A program made the position numbers and the translations under genes. From the NCBI RefSeq assembly GCF_040566695.1, contig NZ_JBEXAE010000001.1:769257-833256 (forward strand): a stretch of 64,000 nt of DNA. Direction: 5' to 3'. The notes under the pieces are model-generated. The model saw nothing but the letters and a program-made list of their open reading frames with translations. It had not been told where the DNA came from and ran no database searches. The stretch is from Sediminicola arcticus (GTDB lineage: Bacteria > Bacteroidota > Bacteroidia > Flavobacteriales > Flavobacteriaceae). Positions 26,116 through 34,794 of this stretch are shown here, piece by piece; the stretch's first letter is position 1, and each line of letters starts with the position of its first letter.

Positions 26116-28158
26116 ATGCAGAAAAAGTTACCGCTCTTCTTAATCTTTTTTATCTCCCTTTTATGCCTTTCACAAACACCTAAATCTTCCTTTTCCTATG
26201 AGGATATCTTTGATCTGGAATATGTTTCAGATCCTCAGATAGCTCCCAATAGCGATTGGGTAGTCTATCGTAGAATGGGGTTTGATATTATGGACGACAA
26301 AGTTGTTGGAAACCTCTGGATGATTAAATCTGACGGAATGCAGCACCAGAAACTAACCTCTAGGGAAGTAAGTGAATCTAGTCCACAATGGTCGCCTCAG
26401 GGAGATCGATTGGCATTTGTAAGCGGGACGGATGAAGGTTCTGAAATATATATGTTCTGGATTGGCACAGGAAAAATTGCTAAAATATCCCAACTACCTT
26501 TTAGTCCTAGTTCCCTAACCTGGTCTCCAAATGGTGAGCAATTAGCCTTTTCAATGAATGTGTCAAAGTCAGCTCCTGTATTGGCTAAAATGCCAGCAAA
26601 ACCAAAAGGAGCCAAATGGGCCGATGCCCCAAGGATTACTGATAGGCTCTACCATGAGGCAGATGGTCGTGGCTATATTGATCCCGGGTTTAGCCATATT
26701 TTTGTAATACCAGCAGAAGGGGGATCAGCTAGACAAATTACATCAGGGGATTTTAATCATAGCGGTTCTTTAACATGGGCTGTAAACGGGGGAAAAATAT
26801 ACTTCTCGGCCAATAGAAATGAAAACTGGGAATACGAGTTTAGGAATAGCGAGATTTATTCTGTAGACGTAAATACCAACGAAATAGCTACTTTAACGGA
26901 AAGATCAGGTCCAGATTCCAATCCATTGGTATCACCTAGTGGTAAGTATATTGCCTATGTGGGTTATGAGGATAAGGTGCAGGCATATCAGGTAGATAAA
27001 CTGCAGCTGATGAATGTTGATGGAAGTGGCAAAAGAGAAGTCTCCACCAATTTAGATAGGGATATAAGCCTAGTTGCTTGGGATGTTAAAAGTGGTGGGC
27101 TCTACTTTTCATATGACGATAAAGGAAATAGTAAGATTGCCCATATTTCTTTGGAAGGAAAGGTAACTACGTTAGCCGATGACATGGGAGGTACTTCTAT
27201 CGGAAGACCTTATGCTGGAGGTAGTTTTAGTGTTTCGGATAATGGAAGCATTGCTTTTACACAATCCACGCCGTCCTATCCAGCCGAATTGGCCATCTTA
27301 GGAGTTAAAGAAAAATCACCCAATAAGATTACCAGCATCAATAAGGATTTATTAGATTTTAGAACGTTGGGGGCAGTAGAAGAAGTTTGGTATAAATCCA
27401 CTTTTGACCAGCGCGATATCCAAGGATGGGTGGTGTATCCTCCAAATTATGATGCCACTAAAAAATATCCATTTATGGTAGAAAATCACGGTGGCCCCAT
27501 TCTAAATTACGGGGATAGATTTTCAGCCGAAATGCAATTATATGCTTCGGCAGGATATATTGTTTTTTATCCAAATCCAAGGGGAAGCACCAGTTACGGG
27601 GAAGAGTTCGGGAATTTACTGTACCACAATTACCCTGGTGAGGATTATAACGATGTTATGGATGGTGTAGATTTCTGTATTGCCAAAGGTATAGCTCATG
27701 AAGACCAATTATTTGTAACAGGTGGTAGTGCAGGCGGCATCATGTCAGCTTGGATGATAGGTAAAAACAATAGGTTCGAATCTGCCGTGGTTGCTAAACC
27801 CGTAATGAACTGGATTAGCAAGACGTTAGTGGCTGATAATTATTTTGGGTATGCGAATTCCCGATTGCCGGGGCAGCCTTGGGAAAACTTTGAGACTTAC
27901 TGGAAATTTTCACCTTTATCTTTGGTAGGAAATATTACAACACCTACTATGGTTATGGTGGGGATGGATGATTTGCGGACGCCACCTAGTGAGGCAAAGC
28001 AATTGTACCACGCTCTAAAGTTGCGTAAGATAGAAACTGTTTTGGTAGAGATACCAGGAGCTGGTCATGGGATTGCTAATAGGCCTAGTAACCTAATTAC
28101 CAAAATTGCGCATACCTTAGCTTGGTTCGATAAATATAAAAGTAAAAAAGACGAATAA
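26116..28158 (+). CDS. Secreted S9-family prolyl oligopeptidase-like peptidase
   Basis: About 680 aa from the ATG at 26116; an ORF start at 26080 would place residues ahead of the signal peptide. The signal sequence (LPLFLIFFISLLCLSQ) is followed by a seven-bladed PD40/WD40-like propeller (about 30-400) and an alpha/beta hydrolase domain. The catalytic triad is visible: Ser in GGSAGG (about 537), Asp in GMDDLRTP (about 618), His in GAGHGIANR (about 650). Acts on peptides in the periplasm or outside. It overlaps the next gene by 1 nt. Confidence 0.92.
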   Translation: MQKKLPLFLIFFISLLCLSQTPKSSFSYEDIFDLEYVSDPQIAPNSDWVVYRRMGFDIMDDKVVGNLWMIKSDGMQHQKLTSREVSESSPQWSPQGDRLAFVSGTDEGSEIYMFWIGTGKIAKISQLPFSPSSLTWSPNGEQLAFSMNVSKSAPVLAKMPAKPKGAKWADAPRITDRLYHEADGRGYIDPGFSHIFVIPAEGGSARQITSGDFNHSGSLTWAVNGGKIYFSANRNENWEYEFRNSEIYSVDVNTNEIATLTERSGPDSNPLVSPSGKYIAYVGYEDKVQAYQVDKLQLMNVDGSGKREVSTNLDRDISLVAWDVKSGGLYFSYDDKGNSKIAHISLEGKVTTLADDMGGTSIGRPYAGGSFSVSDNGSIAFTQSTPSYPAELAILGVKEKSPNKITSINKDLLDFRTLGAVEEVWYKSTFDQRDIQGWVVYPPNYDATKKYPFMVENHGGPILNYGDRFSAEMQLYASAGYIVFYPNPRGSTSYGEEFGNLLYHNYPGEDYNDVMDGVDFCIAKGIAHEDQLFVTGGSAGGIMSAWMIGKNNRFESAVVAKPVMNWISKTLVADNYFGYANSRLPGQPWENFETYWKFSPLSLVGNITTPTMVMVGMDDLRTPPSEAKQLYHALKLRKIETVLVEIPGAGHGIANRPSNLITKIAHTLAWFDKYKSKKDE

Positions 28159-28589
28159 TGGGACGGAAGCAACACAAAAGGTCATGGATGTTGAATATGT
28201 TGATAGTCGTAACCATAGTTGTGGTTTTCCTCGTGTTTACAGCACATTATAAAAATTGGATCAGGACCGAAAATGGTTCTTTAGAAATCTTATCTGGCAT
28301 CTATTATAAAGAATTATTGTACTCGGAAATTGATACTGTAGAAATGGTTCAAAAGATCCCTTCCTTGGAACGGATCAATGGATTTTCTGCCATGGAAAGG
28401 GAGAAAGGAATTTTTAGGGACAGCATATACGAAACTGAGGTGTACATGTACGTTGATCGACTTTCACAACCCAAAATAAGGGTTGTATACCAAGACTCTT
28501 TAAAGCTATTTATCAATCTAACGGATAGTATCGAAACCAAAGAAATGTTTCAATTTTTAACGGTCAAATTAAAACAAGTTAAAGAATAA
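28158..28589 (+). CDS. Single-pass membrane protein of unknown function
   Basis: A 143-aa protein with a basic N-terminus (GRKQHKRSW), one transmembrane helix (about residues 13-31) and an extracytoplasmic domain of about 110 residues. It resembles small DUF-type bPH-like domains in size, but I do not recognise a family. Its ATG overlaps the stop of the S9 peptidase gene (TAATG), so the two are coupled. Confidence 0.65.
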   Translation: MGRKQHKRSWMLNMLIVVTIVVVFLVFTAHYKNWIRTENGSLEILSGIYYKELLYSEIDTVEMVQKIPSLERINGFSAMEREKGIFRDSIYETEVYMYVDRLSQPKIRVVYQDSLKLFINLTDSIETKEMFQFLTVKLKQVKE

Positions 28590-28615
28590 TATACTTTAAA
28601 AAATAGCGCTTAAAT

Positions 28616-29053
28616 TTGCATAAACTTTTAGAACTATATTGTACTGTGAGATATCTTCTGCTAATTTTTTTTATTCCGATTATAGGCTTTTCTCAAAATA
28701 ACCTTACTATAGATGTAGAAGGTGTTGCTTCTTCAGAAGGACGTATTAGCGTTGCTGTTTACAATACTTCATCAGGATTTTTAAAGTTCGATGCTGTTTA
28801 TAGAAGTGATAGTGCAGCTGCAAAAAAAAAGAAAACTAATTTGGTTATTGCCAACCTCCCAAATGGCACTTATGCCTTGGCTGTTTTTCATGATAAAAAC
28901 GAAAATGATATATTAGATACTAATTGGTTGGGGATACCCAAAGAGTCCATCGGGTTTTCCAACGCCAAAATGAAAACGTTTGGACCCCCGAGTTTTGAAG
29001 ACTGTGCCTTTAAACTCGAGGGAGATACCCAAATACGTTTGGAACTTAATTAA
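28616..29053 (+). CDS. Secreted DUF2141 protein
   Basis: About 145 aa by the TTG at 28616, or 135 aa from the GTG at 28646; no ATG suits the signal peptide (RYLLLIFFIPIIGFSQ). The mature part has the DUF2141 pattern: N-L-T-I-D-V-E-G-V..S.EGRISVAVYNT, then LPNGTYALAVFHDKNENDILDTNWLGIPKESIGFSN. The last block is a hallmark of the family. Function unknown. It is convergent with the tricorn-like gene, 8 bp apart. Confidence 0.82.
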   Translation: MHKLLELYCTVRYLLLIFFIPIIGFSQNNLTIDVEGVASSEGRISVAVYNTSSGFLKFDAVYRSDSAAAKKKKTNLVIANLPNGTYALAVFHDKNENDILDTNWLGIPKESIGFSNAKMKTFGPPSFEDCAFKLEGDTQIRLELN

Positions 29054-29061
29054 ATTATTTT

Positions 29062-32000
29062 TTAGTTCTCTTGTTGATAACCATCTGGACGTTTCCATTT
29101 AACTGGTGGCGCAGGTTCTGGTTTCAGTTGGAATTCATTTGCCTTTAAAAGTTTCATCGCTTCTTCTACACCTCTTTCCAATTGAGGATCATGACCTTCC
29201 AACACCATTTTTGGGTCTTGAATCACTTCAATATCGGGAGCGATGCCAACACCCTCAACAGCCCATTCGCCATTAACGTCGTAAAATCCACCACGAGGGG
29301 CTACCATACGGCCACCATCTATAAAACGCGGCGTATCCCATGTGCCAACAAGTCCACCCCAAGTTCTTGTACCAACTAACGGTCCAATCTGTTTCGCATG
29401 GAACATATAGGGCAACAAATCACCTCCAGAACCTGATCGCTCATTAATCAGCATTACTTTAGGGCCCCAAATTCCGGCCATTGGTGTCGTCCAAGGTCTG
29501 TGATCATTAGTTTTGCTGTTAAAGTAACCAAACAGCTCCCGCGACATAATATCTATCATATAATCCGCTGCAGAACCACCCCCGTTATTTCTTTCATCTA
29601 CTATAACTCCTTTTTTATCCTGTTGGGAGAAGTAATATCTGTTAAAAGATTCAAATCCGTTTCCTGAAGTGTTAGGAACATATACGTAAGCCAATTTTCC
29701 GTTGGAAAGTTCTGAAACCTTTTGCCTATTTTCTTCTATCCACGCATTGGTGCGCAAGCCACCTTCGTTGGCAATGGGTTTTACCAATACCTCCTTAGCT
29801 CCACTTTTACTAGGGGTAGAATTGACAAGAAGGGTAATGGGCCTGTCTGCTGTTTGTTCTAACAAAAAGTAGGGGTTCATGTCCGAGGAGGCTTCTTTTC
29901 CATTTATGGCAATGATGTAATCCCCTTCCTTGACCTCTATTCCTGGTAGTGCTAAAGGTGCGTTTAATTCAGGATTCCAATTCTCACCCGTATATATTTT
30001 AGTTATTTTGTAAAAGCCTTTGTCCGCTAAAAGATCGCAACCTAATAGGCCTACAGGAACCTTATCAATATCTGGCATATCTCCTCCCGAAACATAGGAA
30101 TGGCCAATAGAGACCTCCCCGCTCATAATATCTACCACGTAGTTGAGGTCTGTCCTATGGCGAACATGATCTATCCATGGGCTATACCACTTATATATGG
30201 TATCCCAAGGAGCTCCGTGAACATTGTTCACATAAAGAAAATCGCGCATATAACGCCACCCTTCTTTAAAGATCTGATGGTATTCAGCTATGGGGTCTAC
30301 ATTAATTTTGACTTCAATTTTAAGTACAGTATCACCATTTTTTGGAGGACTGTCTGTACCTACTATACTCCAATTTCCATTTTGTTTTAATAACATAGTC
30401 TTGTTATCGGCAGACACAACAAGTTCCAAAACCTTATTTGTAAATTCCTCTGCCTTCATTTTTTCAACGTCATAAGTATGAAGCAAAAAACCTGTTTGGT
30501 TGGGAATGGTTTCGGCTATAAACACTTTTTTCTCGGGTCCTTTCGCTAATGCCGCATAATTTCTGCTATCTAGTTTAAGTGCTATGATACGGTTGTAAAT
30601 GCCATCCGCGTCTATATTCACGATAACGCTTTCCTTTGGGACGTCGGTCTTTTTATCCTTGTCCTTACTCTTGGTCTCTTCCTTAGTCTTCCCTCCCTTG
30701 TCCATACTTTCCTCATCAGATTTTGGCAGGTTTGGAGCTTTGTCTTTTTTGGAAAGCACTATGGCATAAAGGCTACGAGTCACTTGGGTGTCATAGGAAC
30801 TCATATCCAACCAACCCGATTTGAGTCCGTAATTGGTACTGGCTAAAAAATAAAGGTATTTGCCATTTTCATCCCAAACTGGACTAATAGCGTCGGCCAT
30901 TCCGTCTGTAAGCTGTACTGTTTTTTTTGTAAAAATGTTGTATGCGAAAATTGCCTTAAAATGACTTTCTAATTGCTTTGGATAAGCGATCCATTTACTA
31001 TCAGGAGACCAAATTGGGTTCATGGTTCTATCTGGATGCGCGTAACGATCAGTGGCCGCTTTTTCCGCCAAGCCTTTTTCTAGATTAATCACCCAAATAT
31101 TATAATCGGTATCGGAATAGGCAATATGGCTGCCATCTGGGGACCAATCTGGTTTGAAGTAAAAGGTAGGATTGGGTAGAACATAGGACTTTTGATTTTT
31201 ACCGTCCTGATCTGCCAAAACTAATTTGTATTCGCCCGAAGCATCCGAAAACCATGCTATTTTATCCCCTTTTGGGGACCAAATTGGAGAACGGTCAGCC
31301 ACCCCAGGGGAATTCGTCAGATTTTTCCAAGTGCCATTTTCTTTAGGGATACTAAAAATTTCGCCCCTATGTTCAAAAAGTGCCCTCTTGCCAGTGGGCG
31401 AAATATTTGGGCTTTCTAGATCTTTGGCACTAACATCTTCCCATCTGGTCCTAGCAAAATTCATGTCACCCCTTACGGAAATGCTTAGTTGTTTGGCTGT
31501 GTTATAGGAAGGATTTAATATATGCAGATAGCCTCCTTGTTCATAAACAATCTCCTTTGGGCCTGCATCTAAACTCTTAACATCAAACTTTTTATGATAG
31601 GTAACTTGCTCCTCTTCTCTGGTTTTAGGATTAAAAGACCAAATATTACTTGCATAATCCCGCTCAGAAATATAATATACTTTTTCCCCAAACCAAACAG
31701 GATCTAAATGGCGCTCCTTGGTAGGCTGTGGGGTGGTGGTTAGCTCTTTGGTCTGCATATCCACAATCCATATAGGCATAGCTTGTCCGCCACGGTAATT
31801 GCGCCATTCGGGATCCCAAGATGTAATTGGGGTATACGCAATTTGCGCTCCGTCAGGAGATATTTCACCGTAGGCAGCCCTAGGGATATCAAGAGCTGTA
31901 GGTAGTCCGCCGGTAGCAGAAACTGTATAGAACTTGTTGGTTTGGGTTGGTTTGCTTTCCCTATTAGACCGGAATAGAACCTCACCTTCAGGAGTCCAAC

Positions 32001-32379
32001 CTTGTACAAAATCACCAGCAGGATGCCAAGTTAGGCGCTTTGGTTCCCCACCTTCGGAAGGGATAATATAAACATCACTGTTGCCTCCATATTCTGCCGT
32101 GAAAGCAATATATTTTCCATCAGCAGAAAAATGCGGGTTAGATTCATAACCCTCATTACTAGTTAATCTTATGGCATCTCCTCCTTTAATGGAAGTTTTC
32201 CAAAGGTCATTGGCATAAACAAAGACAATTTCAGTTTCTGACACGGAAGGTTCCCTCAGAAGTTGTGTTCCTTGGCCATTAGTGGCTAGGGAAAAGAAAA
32301 TAACAAAGGGAAGAAGTGTTAATTTGAAAATGGAAGGGATGCTTTTTATGGGATAATTTAGAAGTAAACGGTTGCTCAT
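29062..32379 (-). CDS. Secreted tricorn-like S41 peptidase
   Basis: About 1105 aa from the Met at 32379; the frame stays open to 32460 but those residues precede the signal peptide. Order of parts: signal peptide (PSIFKLTLLPFVIFFSLATNG), two beta-propeller halves with PD40 repeats (SADGKYIAFTAEYGGNSDVY, WSPKGDKIAWFSD, WSPDGSHIAYSD), a charged Lys/Glu-rich linker, a C-terminal tricorn C1 region, a PDZ domain, and the S41 protease domain with nucleophile Ser in NERSGSGGDLLP. Tricorn-type enzymes degrade oligopeptides; this one is exported. Neighbouring secreted S9 peptidase suggests a shared peptide-scavenging role. Confidence 0.9.
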   Translation of the reverse strand: MSNRLLLNYPIKSIPSIFKLTLLPFVIFFSLATNGQGTQLLREPSVSETEIVFVYANDLWKTSIKGGDAIRLTSNEGYESNPHFSADGKYIAFTAEYGGNSDVYIIPSEGGEPKRLTWHPAGDFVQGWTPEGEVLFRSNRESKPTQTNKFYTVSATGGLPTALDIPRAAYGEISPDGAQIAYTPITSWDPEWRNYRGGQAMPIWIVDMQTKELTTTPQPTKERHLDPVWFGEKVYYISERDYASNIWSFNPKTREEEQVTYHKKFDVKSLDAGPKEIVYEQGGYLHILNPSYNTAKQLSISVRGDMNFARTRWEDVSAKDLESPNISPTGKRALFEHRGEIFSIPKENGTWKNLTNSPGVADRSPIWSPKGDKIAWFSDASGEYKLVLADQDGKNQKSYVLPNPTFYFKPDWSPDGSHIAYSDTDYNIWVINLEKGLAEKAATDRYAHPDRTMNPIWSPDSKWIAYPKQLESHFKAIFAYNIFTKKTVQLTDGMADAISPVWDENGKYLYFLASTNYGLKSGWLDMSSYDTQVTRSLYAIVLSKKDKAPNLPKSDEESMDKGGKTKEETKSKDKDKKTDVPKESVIVNIDADGIYNRIIALKLDSRNYAALAKGPEKKVFIAETIPNQTGFLLHTYDVEKMKAEEFTNKVLELVVSADNKTMLLKQNGNWSIVGTDSPPKNGDTVLKIEVKINVDPIAEYHQIFKEGWRYMRDFLYVNNVHGAPWDTIYKWYSPWIDHVRHRTDLNYVVDIMSGEVSIGHSYVSGGDMPDIDKVPVGLLGCDLLADKGFYKITKIYTGENWNPELNAPLALPGIEVKEGDYIIAINGKEASSDMNPYFLLEQTADRPITLLVNSTPSKSGAKEVLVKPIANEGGLRTNAWIEENRQKVSELSNGKLAYVYVPNTSGNGFESFNRYYFSQQDKKGVIVDERNNGGGSAADYMIDIMSRELFGYFNSKTNDHRPWTTPMAGIWGPKVMLINERSGSGGDLLPYMFHAKQIGPLVGTRTWGGLVGTWDTPRFIDGGRMVAPRGGFYDVNGEWAVEGVGIAPDIEVIQDPKMVLEGHDPQLERGVEEAMKLLKANEFQLKPEPAPPVKWKRPDGYQQEN

Positions 32380-32555
32380 TGAGAAATAAGTTTTCAGGTT
32401 AAAATAACTTGCCTCAATATCGGGATAATCCCCATGTATTGAAAATTTATTTTTGGGCAACTTTAGGAAGTGAAAATTAAATCTTTTCTAAGATGACAAT
32501 GAGGTTATAGCTCCAATATACTTTAGAGTTTAGTTATCTTTGAAAGAAAAACACA

Positions 32556-32942
32556 ATGATATTATTAACGCAAGTTATTGGGGCTTTATACGGAATGTTG
32601 GCCGTTATTTTTGGTGCCTTCGGAGCACATGCCTTAAAAAAGACATTTTCTGAAGAACATCTTAAGAGCTTTGAAACGGGGGTGAAATACCAGATGTACC
32701 ATGCCATCCTTTTAGTCATCATTGGCTATAACTTTGGGTTCAATTCATCTCTGGAAACCTATATTGCCTATAGCTTCATTATTGGCACCTTTTTGTTTTC
32801 CTTTAGTATATATGGCTTATGTTTAAGCGCCGCAAAAGGAAAAAAACTTCGAATTTTAGGGCCAATTACGCCTATTGGCGGCTTATTTCTTGTGATAGGC
32901 TGGGGTCTTTTACTGTATTCGTTTATTGCGGAAGTGGTCTAG
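32556..32942 (+). CDS. DUF423 membrane protein
   Basis: A 128-aa protein with four hydrophobic helices. It has the DUF423 signature (GALYGMLAVIFGAFGAHALK...F.TGVKYQMYHAILL). YgdD-type proteins are conserved inner-membrane proteins of unknown role. Its stop overlaps the convergent 32939-34480 gene by 4 bp. Confidence 0.87.
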   Translation: MILLTQVIGALYGMLAVIFGAFGAHALKKTFSEEHLKSFETGVKYQMYHAILLVIIGYNFGFNSSLETYIAYSFIIGTFLFSFSIYGLCLSAAKGKKLRILGPITPIGGLFLVIGWGLLLYSFIAEVV

Positions 32943-34480
32943 TCTTTATCATATACATCCTCTTTTGAGGTAAACTCCTTTATGGCCTTATTAGGTTCAA
33001 TGATGGCATATCCTTTCCAAAAATCAGGATCATATTTGGGCATATAGGTAGGCAGAACTGTATTGTTTTCGGTGAAGGCATCAAATTGTGTGTGCGTTGT
33101 ATTTTGGGTATCGAACACCACAATTTCAAATTTATTAGTGCTGGAAACAGCCAAGTCCATGTCCAAAGAAAGTTGATTTTGCTTTCTTCTACCCTTTACA
33201 TTTTTGTTTTTTTCTATAATTTTCAATGGGCGTTTGATGCCGGCAAGGCTTCCATTCTCCTTTTCCAAGTAACGTAGATTGTACTTATTGTCTACCCCTT
33301 TATAAAAGATCATTTTGCCTTTAGATAGGTTTTGATTCAAGGAAACGCCCAATAATTTAAAATTCCGGACAGACTTTACATTTTCATAATCCACTCTGGT
33401 GATGGCAAAATCATCGGCATTGATATAAAGGGTTCCCCGATAATCCTCGGAGCCTTTTGGTTCAAAATTTACGACATAAACGGGATCACTTCCCAAATAC
33501 GTAAAATCATTAAGTTTAAAATTATACCTGCGTTGTTTCCATATGAAATTCAGGTTTGAATCTTCCATAAAAAAAAGCTGTGCCATAAGACTGGAAATGG
33601 TGCTTTTCCTGTATTTGGAAAAATTTTTCTTGCGCTCTTCGGTATTCTTTTTTTCTTCTTCTAATTTTTTGTTTAAGGCCGCTACATCACTAGAATCTAC
33701 CTCCGTTTCAAAGAGTTCATCGGCATCCATTTTTGTGCCGAATAAGCCCGATTTAATTTTAAAATAGGAATCACTCTTTACATTTTGCTTAATGATAGTG
33801 TTAAATTTTTCTTCTAGGGCCTCTAAGTCTAACGCACTGTTTTTATCATAAAGTTCGGAAGCCTTAATAAGATCTATTTTTTGCTTTTCCTTTTCAAAAT
33901 TGCCATAGAAGTCACACAGTACTTCCGTATAACGGGCGTCTTTTTTAGGAACCGTCTGGATGACACTGTCCAAAAAGGCTTTGTTAAAGGCTTTTATAGT
34001 GGACTCAAGGTCAGAATAGTTTGATTTGTACAAATGCTGGTAGTAATATTCCCTAAAAAACAATCTCTTCTTTGTAAGATCATGGTTGTAATTTTTATTG
34101 AGATTGGCCTTTACCAATTCTAGGATTTCATCGGCACTATATTGTTTGTTGGAAACAATAACAGAATTCAAGGCTATTGGCTTGGGACTTAAATAAATTA
34201 AACTGTCTTTAAATTGTCCTATGGTTCTTCCTAAGGACTCATATCCCATACAAGAAATGAATAGTGAATCTGAGCTTTTGCTCTTAGTATCCAATGTGAG
34301 GTTAAATTGACCTTCTTCATTGGAGATGACGCCATGATGGTTGCCCAATTGTATGGTGGCATAAGGGATGGCCTTCAATGTGGAGGAGTCTAATAGTTTA
34401 CCAGATAGTTCCTGCGCCTGAAGATGAAAGAGGCCGGTGGTAAATACAAGTATAAAGAAAAGGCAGTTCTTTAGGACCAT
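32939..34480 (-). CDS. Carboxypeptidase-like regulatory domain envelope protein
   Basis: A 513-aa protein with a signal peptide (LFFILVFTTGLFHLQAQ). One CarboxypepD_reg-like domain follows (LSGKLLDSSTLKAIPYATIQLGNH...NEEGQFNLTLDTKS...FISCMGYES). Then come about 400 residues with a helical middle and beta-rich C-terminal half (FTYLGSDPVYVVNFEPKG...YRGTLYINADDFAITRVDYEN), as seen in the DUF5686-type relatives of this family. Probably periplasmic or outer-membrane associated. Role unknown. Confidence 0.75.
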   Translation of the reverse strand: MVLKNCLFFILVFTTGLFHLQAQELSGKLLDSSTLKAIPYATIQLGNHHGVISNEEGQFNLTLDTKSKSSDSLFISCMGYESLGRTIGQFKDSLIYLSPKPIALNSVIVSNKQYSADEILELVKANLNKNYNHDLTKKRLFFREYYYQHLYKSNYSDLESTIKAFNKAFLDSVIQTVPKKDARYTEVLCDFYGNFEKEKQKIDLIKASELYDKNSALDLEALEEKFNTIIKQNVKSDSYFKIKSGLFGTKMDADELFETEVDSSDVAALNKKLEEEKKNTEERKKNFSKYRKSTISSLMAQLFFMEDSNLNFIWKQRRYNFKLNDFTYLGSDPVYVVNFEPKGSEDYRGTLYINADDFAITRVDYENVKSVRNFKLLGVSLNQNLSKGKMIFYKGVDNKYNLRYLEKENGSLAGIKRPLKIIEKNKNVKGRRKQNQLSLDMDLAVSSTNKFEIVVFDTQNTTHTQFDAFTENNTVLPTYMPKYDPDFWKGYAIIEPNKAIKEFTSKEDVYDKD

Positions 34481-34643
34481 GGAATGATTTCGGTTGAATT
34501 ACTACAAATCAATGAATAGAAATTCACCTAACCTTGGCATTTGGCATTTTGTTAGGACCTTTTTATGGTTTTTAACATTAGAAAGTATACAAAGAAGTCG
34601 TGTTACAAAAAAAGTAAGTGCAAAGAATGATGGAGGCTATGAA

Positions 34644-34793
34644 TTAATGACAACCGCAATTGCCATCGCCACAACTTTTTGAGCCTCTTTTTTTAGAGGC
34701 AAAAACGGTACTTGGCAAGAAGAATTTTTTGACAATATAGCCTACTGCCAAGATCAAAGTGAGGTATACTAATATGTTTTGAAACAGTTCCAT
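34644..34793 (-). CDS. FeoB-associated Cys-rich membrane protein
   Basis: A 49-aa gene. The ATG at 34793 comes 1 bp after the feoB stop. The product has one transmembrane helix (ILVYLTLILAVGYIVKKFFL) and a short basic linker. It ends in the Cys-rich tail SCGDGNCGCH, which defines the small FeoB-associated (FeoC-position) proteins of Bacteroidota. It probably assists or regulates ferrous iron passage through FeoB. No other start or frame fits the region. Confidence 0.85.
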   Translation of the reverse strand: MELFQNILVYLTLILAVGYIVKKFFLPSTVFASKKRGSKSCGDGNCGCH

Positions 34794-34794
34794 T